Position numbers and translations under genes: made by a program. Under the pieces are notes generated by a model. That model was given only the letters and a program-made list of their open reading frames with translations. It made no database searches and was not told the DNA's origin. A stretch of 5,117 bases of DNA from Deltaproteobacteria bacterium (GTDB lineage Bacteria; Desulfobacterota; Desulfobacteria; Desulfobacterales; Desulfatirhabdiaceae). Positions 1 through 5,117 of the stretch are shown here, in pieces. How positions within the stretch are numbered: position 1 is the stretch's first letter; every line of letters starts with the position of its first letter. The stretch covers positions 1 to 5,117 of the forward strand of contig JAPLJE010000190.1 in NCBI GenBank assembly GCA_026388755.1. Reading direction: 5' to 3'.

Positions 1-54
1 GTCAGCGCCTTTGGATTCGGCGGCAGTAATTTTCATGCGGTTTTGGAAGAATAT
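1..54 (+). other. C-terminal end of ketosynthase (KS) domain
   Basis: The first 18 residues read VSAFGFGGSNFHAVLEEY, the conserved final block of beta-ketoacyl synthases (FGFGGTNxHxVLEE). The KS catalyses decarboxylative condensation of malonyl-ACP with the growing chain. Its catalytic Cys and two His motifs are upstream of the window, so activity cannot be judged. Ser replaces the more usual Thr in GGTN, a conservative change. Residues 19-134 form the KS-AT linker, including the usual 'LPLSG' stretch around residues 35-40. Confidence 0.93.
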
Positions 55-3000
55 GGCCAGCAAAAACCCGAGATCATTTGGGATGGGTCCGTTGAGATCC
101 TTCCGCTGTCCGGCCCATCGCCGGAAGCCATCAAAAAGGACCTGGCTGACTGGAAGGCCATGGCTTCAAAAGGACTCTCGAATACCGGATTCTCCGTTCA
201 TGCGGCAAAATCCCGCAGCTCATTTTCCGCCAAAGACCCCTGCCGTCTGCTGATCCTCCTTCAGCAGACCGACAACCCGGATGCATCCTGGGCCGATGAC
301 CTGCAGATGGCCTGTTCAGAAGCCCTGACGTCCCTGGATCGTCACAAGGACCGGCCTTTCTGGAACACACCCAACATCTTTTATGGAAGCGCCCCCCTGG
401 AGGGGAAAATCGGTTTTTTGTTTCCAGGACAGGGAAGTCAGTATGTGGGAATGGCCCGGGAACTGGCCTGCATGTTTCCGCAGGCGATGGACGCGATCAA
501 TGCGGCCAATGAAGCGTTTTCCTCATTTTCAGCAGGACTGAGGCTCTCTGAATCGCCTTTTCTCAAGCTCAGCGACCGGATTTATCCGCCTTCCTCTTCC
601 GATTCATCGAAAATACAATCCCGGAAAAAGGCGCTGCAATCCACCCGCATTGCCCAGCCGTCCATCGGCGCTGTCAGCCTGGGAATGATAAAAATTCTTG
701 AGCACTTCGGCATCACGCCGGACGCAACCTGCGGTCACAGTTTCGGAGAATTGACAGCCCTTGCGGCCGCCGGCTGGATTTCTTCGGAAAACTTGCTGAA
801 ATTGTCCTCAGCCAGAGGCTATTTCATGGAAGTGGCTGGAAGCGGGGAGGCAGCCGGACTCATGATTGCCGTCAAAGCGCCGATTGAAGACCTGATGGCC
901 CTGACCCGGAATGCCTCCTTTCCAATTACCCTGGCCAATGTAAACAGCCCATTTCAGGGCGTGCTGTCTGGATCTCGCGATGCGATTACCCAAGCTGAAG
1001 CCCTCTGCCTTGAAAAAGGATTTTCAGCGGTTCGCCTGCCGGTTGCGGCCGCCTTTCACAGTCCCCTGGTTCAGGATGCCGGCAAACCCTTCAGCGCTTT
1101 TCTGCAATCCATCGACATCCGGCCATCAAAAATACCTGTCATCGCGAACGTAACCGGAAAGCCTTATCCGGAGGATTTGCAAACCATCAAAAGCCTGCTG
1201 GGACAACAAATCACGCATCCGGTGCAGTTTCTTGACGCCATTGAACACCTTTATGAAATGGGCGTTCGCACATTTATCGAAGTCGGCCCCCGGCCGATTC
1301 TCACCGGACTTGTCCGATCGATCCTGAAGAATCGCCCGGCGGCAGCGATTGCCATGGACGCAACCTCCGGCAAGGACTCCGCCCGGGTCGATCTGGCAAA
1401 AGTCCTCTGCCGGCTGGCGGCAATGGGATATCCGGTCCGCCTCCCTTGCTGGGAAGCTGGAGAATCCGACGCTCCCATCAGAAAACCCCTGATGAAGGTT
1501 TCCATATCCGGCGCCAACTATCAGAATCCTGACACCAGACCTTCGGCGGACCGGGTAAATTCCCAAACTTCAGACCGCATCACGATCATACCGGAATTCC
1601 CGATTTCTCAACCTTTAAGTACACCCCAGAAATGGGTGGAACCTTTGGAAATCTCCATGAGCCCGAAACCCAGAACTTTGTTTGCAGATCAACCAGCTGT
1701 CATGACTGAACCTTCTTCGGATATCGTTACCCATGCATTACAGGCCGTTCAGGAAGGCCTCAAATCCATGCAGTCGCTTCAGTTTCAGACCGCCGAAGCC
1801 CACAAACTTTTCCTTCAGACCCAGACCGAAGCCAGCAAAACCCTTCAAAAGATGATGGACCATACCCGGCGGATTGCCGAGGCTTCCCTGGGGATCTCCG
1901 TTATCGCGCCGGAGATCAGGGAACCGGAAACAGAAGTCAGACGACAGAGGACGGACGACGGAGTGCATACGACAGATGGCAGAGATTTATCTCCGTCATC
2001 CGACATCTGTCATCCATCCTCCGACAGCCCCCAAAAATCCGATCTTAATCTTCACCCGATGGAAGTGCCTGCCCAGACTTCAGAGACAGCGGTAAATATT
2101 TCGGGCATTGAAGCCTGCCTGCTGGAAGTCGTCAGCCAGTTGACCGGGTATCCGGTAGAAATGCTGGCACTGGACATGGACATCGAGGCAGACCTGGGAA
2201 TCGACTCCATCAAGCGCGTTGAAATCCTGGCCACCCTCGAAGAAAAAATGCCCGGGCTTCCTTCCATTCCCCCCGATACCCTGGGAACCCTTAAAACCCT
2301 GGGCCAGATCACGGCCTTTCTCTGCGAACAAGGCGATAACGCCGACAAACAAGAGAATCCGATTTCATTGCCCCCGTCCCACCCGACACTGCAATCAGAT
2401 CATTCTGTTGAAGCCTGCCTGTTGGAAGTCGTCAGCCATCTGACCGGGTATCCGGTGGAAATGCTGGCCCTGGACATGGACATCGAGGCGGACCTGGGAA
2501 TCGACTCCATCAAGCGCGTTGAAATCCTGGCCACCCTCGAAGAAAAAATGCCCGGGCTTCCCGCCATTCCCCCCGATACCCTGGGAACCCTTAAAACCCT
2601 GGGCCAGATCACGGCCTTTCTTAAAAAAAAAGATTCCGGAGTGACAGCGTTCAGCCTGGATTGCCCGCAGCAGGCGGTAACAATGCCCTTTCCGCCGGCA
2701 GACCCCCTTTATCCGGAACGGCGAATCCTTTCCGCGGTTCAAACCGGATTCACCCCGGCAGCCCGGCTGTTGCTTGCCAAGGATCGACCGGTCATCATCA
2801 CGGATGACGGTGCCGGGTTGTCCCGGAAAATCGCCGATCAAGTCATTTCCTGGGGGATTGAAGCGGTCGTGGCATCCGTGGATGAGCTGCTTTCAGAAGT
2901 TTTTGCCTTTCGTCCATCCGGCATGATCATATTAGCACCTGCTGCAGACAGTTCGCTCGTCGATCAGGATGGAATGGATGCCGTTTTTCTGAAAAAAGCT

Positions 3001-5088
3001 TTTCTCCTTTCCAGACGATTTGGAAAGGACATGTTGGACGCGGCTACAAACGGCGGCGCTTTATTCGCGTCAATAACCTGCCTGGATGGGGCCTTTGGCC
3101 TTTTTGGGAAAGGCTGCCGCCCGGTTCCGGGTGGGCTGGCAGGGCTGGTTAAAACAGCCGCCATCGAATGGCCGGAAGTGGTTTGCCGCGCCATCGACTT
3201 TTCACCCGACTGGCAGGACTTTGACCGTCTTGCAACGACAATCTGCGCTGCCTTGCGTTCCGAGGATACCGCTGGCGGAATTGAAATCGGCCTCTGTCCG
3301 GGCCTGCCCGCCCATACCGGTTACCGGCTGAACCTTGCGCCCACTACCTGTCCCGAAGGATTTGTTCCGCTGAACCATCAGGACGTGGTGGTCATTACCG
3401 GAGGCGCTAGAGGCGTAACGGCTCAGGCCGCCATCGCCCTTGCCGAATCCTGCCGGCCCGCGCTGATCCTTCTGGGGCGATCTCCGGAACCGGTTCCCGA
3501 GCCTGAATGGCTGGCTTTGGCGAGTGACCCATCAGAAATGAAGCAGGCCATCCTCCTCCATGAACTGACATCCCACGCCTCGCCAAAGGAACTGGAATCT
3601 TCATTCCGACGGCATCAGGCAAACCGCGAGATCCTCTCAACCCTGAATGCCATTCGTTCCACCGGCGCCCGTGTCGAATATCATTCAGTAGATGTTCGGC
3701 AGGCGCAGGCGCTTTCGCGTGCCCTGGAAACCGCCCGTACGACCCACGGCCCCATCACGGCCATCATTCACGGCGCAGGCGTACTGGAGGATCGGCTCAT
3801 TCTGGAGAAGACGCCGGAGCAGTTCGAGACAGTGTTCGATACAAAGGTAGCGGGGTTTATATCCCTTCTGAAAGCCACACGGAAAGACCCCATCAAGCAT
3901 ATCGTCTGTTTTTCCTCCATCACCGCCAGGATCGGCAACCGGGGCCAGGCGGATTACGCCATGGCCAACGAGGTTCTGAACAAAATGGCGCAGCGGGAAT
4001 CCTTTCTTCGAAAAGAATGCCGGGTGGTTTCCATCAACTGGGGACCTTGGGACGGCGGGATGGTCGCCGATTCGCTCCGGCGCGAATTTGAACGCAGCGG
4101 TATTCGGTTGATTCCTCTTAAGGCCGGAGCCCAAAGTTTGATGCAGGAACTGCAGGCAGGCCCCAGCGGCCCAGTAGAAGTGGTGATCGGCTCCGGCTTT
4201 TCGCATCCGGAATCTGCAATGCACCCGTTACCGGCTCCTGAAACCCTTTCCTTAAGCATCAAACGGGAAATTGACATCGATCGGTATCCCATTCTTGAAG
4301 CTCACATTTTAAACGGCAAACCGGTGGTGCCCTTTGCTCTCATCACGGAATGGCTGGGACATGGCGCGCTTCATGAAAACCCGGGGCTTCAGTTTTCCGG
4401 CCTGGATGACATCCGGCTCCTCAAGGGAATCCGGCTGGATGACGGGAAAAAGACCATTCGCCTGATGACCGGAAAAACCCGGAAAAACGGCTCTAATTTT
4501 GAGATGGACATTGAAATCCGGGATGGATTCAAAGACGGAAAAGAGATCATTCATACCCGGGCCAGGGCCGTCTTGTCGAACGAACTCTCCGTACCCCCGG
4601 AATTTGACATTTCCCGATACCTGGACAAGTCCCATGCTTACGCGCGCTCCATTGAAGAGGTGTACGACAAAATCCTTTTTCACGGCAATGCGCTCAAGGG
4701 ACTCCAGCGCATTCTCATTCTCTCGCCCCAAGCCATGGTCGCGGAACTGGCGTCAGCCCCGCCACCGGATCAGTGGACGACTGAACCCCTTCGCAGCCGG
4801 TGGATCGGCGATCCGCTGGTTCTGGACGCGGCCTTTCAGATGGCCATCGTCTGGTGCTTCGAACAAAAGGGAATGGTTTCTCTGCCCAGCTTCGGCGCCA
4901 GTTACCGCCAGTATTGCAGCCGGTTCCCGGAAGCAGGGGTCACCGCCGTGCTCGAAATCAAACATGCCGGCCCGAACAAGATGCTGGGCGATTTTACCTT
5001 TCTGGATATTCATCATGCCGTCATCGCCCGGTTAACCGGCTATGAGGCCGTAATGGATACGTCTCTGACCAAAGCTTTCAAGAATTGA
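1..5088 (+). CDS. PfaA-like multidomain polyketide/polyunsaturated fatty acid synthase subunit (KS-AT-ACP-ACP-KR-DH), 5' partial
   Basis: This cytosolic iterative megasynthase subunit should build an acyl chain from malonyl units and carry out keto-reduction and dehydration. The frame is open from base 1 to the TGA at 5086-5088 (1695 residues). The N-terminus is missing: the first residues are the C-terminal KS motif FGFGGSNFH, so the true start should lie some 400-450 codons upstream and the ATG at 43 is internal. Visible domains in order are the KS tail (1-18), AT (about 135-442, GHSFG with Ser247), helical linker (573-630), ACP1 (703-774), ACP2 (803-874), pseudo-KR plus KR (about 905-1395, TGGARG, Ser1306/Tyr1319) and DH (about 1421-1690, His1435/Asp1609). 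This order, the long helical insertion in the KR and the C-terminal hotdog pair match PfaA-type subunits rather than modular PKSs. No signal peptide or membrane segment is seen. Two ACPs is low for PfaA, where published synthases commonly carry about four to nine. The product is unknown: long-chain PUFA or another secondary lipid. Family assignment is strong; gene symbol pfaA is withheld because the product cannot be inferred. Confidence 0.95.
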   Translation, partial: VSAFGFGGSNFHAVLEEYGQQKPEIIWDGSVEILPLSGPSPEAIKKDLADWKAMASKGLSNTGFSVHAAKSRSSFSAKDPCRLLILLQQTDNPDASWADDLQMACSEALTSLDRHKDRPFWNTPNIFYGSAPLEGKIGFLFPGQGSQYVGMARELACMFPQAMDAINAANEAFSSFSAGLRLSESPFLKLSDRIYPPSSSDSSKIQSRKKALQSTRIAQPSIGAVSLGMIKILEHFGITPDATCGHSFGELTALAAAGWISSENLLKLSSARGYFMEVAGSGEAAGLMIAVKAPIEDLMALTRNASFPITLANVNSPFQGVLSGSRDAITQAEALCLEKGFSAVRLPVAAAFHSPLVQDAGKPFSAFLQSIDIRPSKIPVIANVTGKPYPEDLQTIKSLLGQQITHPVQFLDAIEHLYEMGVRTFIEVGPRPILTGLVRSILKNRPAAAIAMDATSGKDSARVDLAKVLCRLAAMGYPVRLPCWEAGESDAPIRKPLMKVSISGANYQNPDTRPSADRVNSQTSDRITIIPEFPISQPLSTPQKWVEPLEISMSPKPRTLFADQPAVMTEPSSDIVTHALQAVQEGLKSMQSLQFQTAEAHKLFLQTQTEASKTLQKMMDHTRRIAEASLGISVIAPEIREPETEVRRQRTDDGVHTTDGRDLSPSSDICHPSSDSPQKSDLNLHPMEVPAQTSETAVNISGIEACLLEVVSQLTGYPVEMLALDMDIEADLGIDSIKRVEILATLEEKMPGLPSIPPDTLGTLKTLGQITAFLCEQGDNADKQENPISLPPSHPTLQSDHSVEACLLEVVSHLTGYPVEMLALDMDIEADLGIDSIKRVEILATLEEKMPGLPAIPPDTLGTLKTLGQITAFLKKKDSGVTAFSLDCPQQAVTMPFPPADPLYPERRILSAVQTGFTPAARLLLAKDRPVIITDDGAGLSRKIADQVISWGIEAVVASVDELLSEVFAFRPSGMIILAPAADSSLVDQDGMDAVFLKKAFLLSRRFGKDMLDAATNGGALFASITCLDGAFGLFGKGCRPVPGGLAGLVKTAAIEWPEVVCRAIDFSPDWQDFDRLATTICAALRSEDTAGGIEIGLCPGLPAHTGYRLNLAPTTCPEGFVPLNHQDVVVITGGARGVTAQAAIALAESCRPALILLGRSPEPVPEPEWLALASDPSEMKQAILLHELTSHASPKELESSFRRHQANREILSTLNAIRSTGARVEYHSVDVRQAQALSRALETARTTHGPITAIIHGAGVLEDRLILEKTPEQFETVFDTKVAGFISLLKATRKDPIKHIVCFSSITARIGNRGQADYAMANEVLNKMAQRESFLRKECRVVSINWGPWDGGMVADSLRREFERSGIRLIPLKAGAQSLMQELQAGPSGPVEVVIGSGFSHPESAMHPLPAPETLSLSIKREIDIDRYPILEAHILNGKPVVPFALITEWLGHGALHENPGLQFSGLDDIRLLKGIRLDDGKKTIRLMTGKTRKNGSNFEMDIEIRDGFKDGKEIIHTRARAVLSNELSVPPEFDISRYLDKSHAYARSIEEVYDKILFHGNALKGLQRILILSPQAMVAELASAPPPDQWTTEPLRSRWIGDPLVLDAAFQMAIVWCFEQKGMVSLPSFGASYRQYCSRFPEAGVTAVLEIKHAGPNKMLGDFTFLDIHHAVIARLTGYEAVMDTSLTKAFKN
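403..1326 (+). other. Malonyl-type acyltransferase (AT) domain
   Basis: Residues about 135-442 form an acyltransferase that should move malonyl from malonyl-CoA to the ACPs. Visible motifs are PGQGSQ (142-147), the nucleophile elbow GHSFGE with Ser247 (codon 739-741), Arg272 at the position that binds the extender carboxylate, AAFHS with catalytic His353 (codon 1057-1059), and the closing EVGPRP block (427-432). The Arg and the F-H-S motif favour malonyl over methylmalonyl. The segment between PGQGSQ and TRIAQP (about residues 181-215), with a Pro/Ser-rich loop, resembles the insertion seen in PfaA-type ATs. All catalytic residues are present. Domain edges are approximate. Confidence 0.93.
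1717..1890 (+). other. Predicted amphipathic/coiled-coil helix in the AT-ACP linker
   Basis: Residues about 573-630 are rich in Gln, Ala, Lys, Leu and Met without helix breakers (for example LQAVQEGLKSMQSLQFQTAE). They sit in an otherwise Pro/Ser-rich, weakly conserved linker (about 443-700). A comparable Gln-rich helix ahead of the ACP array is, from memory, common in PfaA and related PKSs, where it may serve as a spacer or docking/dimer element. The helix is inferred from composition only; no function is asserted. Confidence 0.55.
1940..2014 (+). repeat. Imperfect inverted repeat in a low-complexity linker tract
   Basis: Bases 1940-1961 are purine-rich (GACAGAGGACGGACGACGG type). Their reverse complement matches 1993-2014 (CCGTCATCCGACATCTGTCA type) at 18 of 22 positions, with a 31-nt spacer. 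A second short perfect pairing is GACAGATG (1971-1978) against CATCTGTC (2004-2011). The tract is read through in frame and encodes a polar Arg/Asp/Ser/Thr-rich stretch (about residues 645-680) with no recognisable domain. It looks like intergenic-type low-complexity repeat material tolerated in a flexible linker. Whether it folds in the mRNA is not known. Confidence 0.6.
2107..2322 (+). other. Acyl carrier protein domain 1 (ACP1)
   Basis: Residues about 703-774 form a phosphopantetheine-binding carrier. The motif LGIDSIKRVEIL surrounds Ser736 (codon 2206-2208), which should take the 4'-phosphopantetheine arm that tethers the growing chain. The D-S-I-K-R-V-E-I signature is typical of the PfaA ACP subtype. 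It ends near the conserved LGQITAFL. It is a near copy of ACP2 exactly 300 bp downstream, differing at Ile703/Val803, Gln713/His813 and Ser755/Ala855. Confidence 0.96.
2108..2321 (+). repeat. Direct repeat copy A (ACP1), 214 bp, period 300 bp
   Basis: Aligning 2108-2321 with 2408-2621 without gaps gives 206 identical bases of 214. The differences are at 2122, 2139, 2140, 2157, 2169, 2190, 2262 and 2263; six are synonymous. Identical runs include 71 bp (2191-2261) and 58 bp (2264-2321). Identity stops sharply at both domain edges: the flanking linkers do not align. Confidence 0.95.
2407..2622 (+). other. Acyl carrier protein domain 2 (ACP2)
   Basis: Residues about 803-874 are a second carrier domain with the same LGIDSIKRVEIL motif. 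Ser836 (codon 2506-2508) is the predicted phosphopantetheine site. It is joined to ACP1 by a 28-residue Pro/Ser/Asn-containing linker (775-802) and is followed directly by a Lys3 run. With both serines intact, the two ACPs should act in parallel; in PUFA synthases the number of active ACPs is reported to scale with yield rather than to set product identity. Confidence 0.96.
2408..2621 (+). repeat. Direct repeat copy B (ACP2), 214 bp, period 300 bp
   Basis: This is the second copy of the ACP-encoding direct repeat, about 96% identical to 2108-2321. Most third-codon positions are identical, so the likeness reflects recent duplication or gene conversion rather than protein-level constraint alone. 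The copy ends just before a nine-A run (2623-2631) that is absent from copy A, where the matching bases read TCTGCGAA. Confidence 0.95.
2713..4185 (+). other. Ketoreductase (KR): structural pseudo-Rossmann plus catalytic SDR subdomains
   Basis: This domain should reduce the beta-keto group to a hydroxyl with NADPH. The N-terminal part (residues about 905-1120) is the degenerate structural subdomain, including the GLAGLVKTAAIEWP block (1045-1058). The catalytic part has the nucleotide-binding TGGARGVTA (1133-1141), Lys1282 (DTKVAGF), Ser1306 and Tyr1319 spaced 13 apart in the FSSI...ADYAMAN block, and Asn1323. A helical insertion of about 60 residues after LGRS (1161-1220), ending in REIL..L..IRSTGA, is characteristic of PfaA-type KRs. 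The VLED motif (1261-1264) carries the Asp associated with B-type, (3R)-hydroxy-forming KRs. The full catalytic set is present; stereochemistry is an inference from the motif. Confidence 0.92.
4261..5070 (+). other. C-terminal polyketide-synthase-type dehydratase (DH), double hotdog
   Basis: Residues about 1421-1690 should remove water from the 3-hydroxyacyl intermediate to give an enoyl chain. The first hotdog carries a complete HxxxGxxxxP motif (His1435, Gly1439, Pro1444; AHILNGKPVVP). The second carries the DxxxQ motif with Asp1609 and Gln1613 (LDAAFQ) after the WIGDPLV lead-in. The His/Asp pair is the catalytic dyad of PKS dehydratases, so the domain looks active. It ends with the RLTGYEAVMD segment shortly before the stop, so the protein seems complete at its C-terminus. 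PfaA subunits are now known to carry such a PKS-like DH, distinct from the FabA-like DHs of the partner PfaC. Confidence 0.9.
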
Positions 5089-5090
5089 GG
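5087..5090 (+). promoter_or_regulatory. Possible ribosome binding site (GAGG) for the next gene
   Basis: GAGG overlaps the last two bases of the synthase stop codon and lies 6 nt before the TTG at 5097. The spacing is right for a Shine-Dalgarno site and would fit translational coupling within an operon. A four-base match alone is weak. Confidence 0.4.
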
Positions 5091-5096
5091 CAGATC

Positions 5097-5117
5097 TTGA
5101 CAACTGGACTGGGTGAA
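5097..5117 (+). CDS. Possible start of a downstream gene (TTG start, 3' partial)
   Basis: TTG at 5097-5099 is preceded by GAGG at proper spacing and opens a frame (M/L-T-T-G-L-G-E) that runs to the window edge without a stop. It lies 8 nt after the synthase stop, typical of an operon partner. Seven codons give no clue to the product. In PfaA-type loci the neighbour is usually another synthase subunit or an accessory enzyme such as a phosphopantetheinyl transferase, but that is context, not sequence evidence. The real start could instead lie beyond the window. Confidence 0.3.

Noticed and set aside
43..45. ATG at 43 as the start codon of the large gene
   Set aside because: The 14 codons upstream are in frame and encode the conserved KS ending FGFGGSNFH, so translation must begin left of the window; no ribosome binding site precedes this ATG.
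1126..1566. 146-codon minus-strand open frame
   Set aside because: It is antisense to the end of the AT and the following linker, with no domain-like features; a shadow frame.
1981..1992. Short AT-rich quasi-palindrome (AGAGATTTATCT) in the inverted-repeat spacer
   Set aside because: It is short, imperfect and inside coding sequence; no U-run follows, so it is neither a terminator nor a clear operator.
2322..2406. Possible remnant of a third, degenerate ACP between the two ACPs
   Set aside because: The 28-residue linker has no DSxK-like motif and is too short for an ACP; it does not align with either copy.
2395..2841. 148-codon minus-strand open frame, with similar shorter ones opposite ACP1
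   Set aside because: These are antisense to the duplicated ACP segments. Their mutual similarity only reflects the forward-strand duplication.
3685..4224. 179-codon open frame on the minus strand
   Set aside because: It lies wholly opposite the KR catalytic core, has no recognisable motif and is explained by the codon bias of the forward gene.
4499..5035. 178-codon forward open frame in another phase
   Set aside because: It overlaps the DH domain, whose motifs are intact in the main frame; the alternative product is low-quality, Arg/Ser/Pro-rich sequence.
5097..5102. TTGACA, a perfect -35 promoter hexamer
   Set aside because: A -10 element would fall at or beyond the window end, the site coincides with a plausible TTG start, and the close spacing to the upstream gene suggests an operon rather than a new promoter.

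Overview
The window is almost entirely one very large forward-strand gene (1-5088). It is a multidomain type I polyketide/fatty-acid synthase subunit of the PfaA type, the large ketosynthase subunit of microbial polyunsaturated-fatty-acid and 'secondary lipid' synthases. The gene is cut by the left edge: the window opens inside the last conserved block of a ketosynthase (KS), so most of the KS lies upstream. Counting from the first base, 1695 codons precede the TGA at 5086-5088. Residue numbers below count from the first codon in the window.

Layout by domain: the KS tail (1-54); a KS-AT linker; a malonyl-type acyltransferase (about 403-1326, nucleophile Ser247 and His353); a long polar linker holding a predicted helix (1717-1890) and a low-complexity inverted-repeat tract (1938-2031); two almost identical acyl carrier proteins (2107-2322 and 2407-2622, phosphopantetheine serines 736 and 836); a pseudo-Rossmann subdomain plus catalytic ketoreductase (about 2713-4185); and a C-terminal double-hotdog dehydratase (about 4261-5070, His1435/Asp1609). 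All catalytic residues expected in the visible domains are present. The protein should load malonyl units, carry the growing chain on its own ACPs, reduce the beta-keto group and dehydrate the product. Any further dehydratase/isomerase, enoyl reductase or chain-length factor would come from neighbouring genes not visible here.

After the stop come 29 bases. A GAGG overlapping the stop, followed 6 nt later by a TTG in open frame, may be the start of the next gene of an operon. No promoter, terminator, RNA gene, mobile element or CRISPR array was seen.

Organism: a bacterium with moderate GC (mid-50s % by eye). PfaA-like synthases with few ACPs, together with GACAGA/GGACGG-type low-complexity tracts, would fit an anaerobic deltaproteobacterium (Desulfobacterota). 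This is an impression, not something the window proves. The most notable structure is the tandem ACP duplication: an exact 300-bp period with 206 of 214 bases identical.
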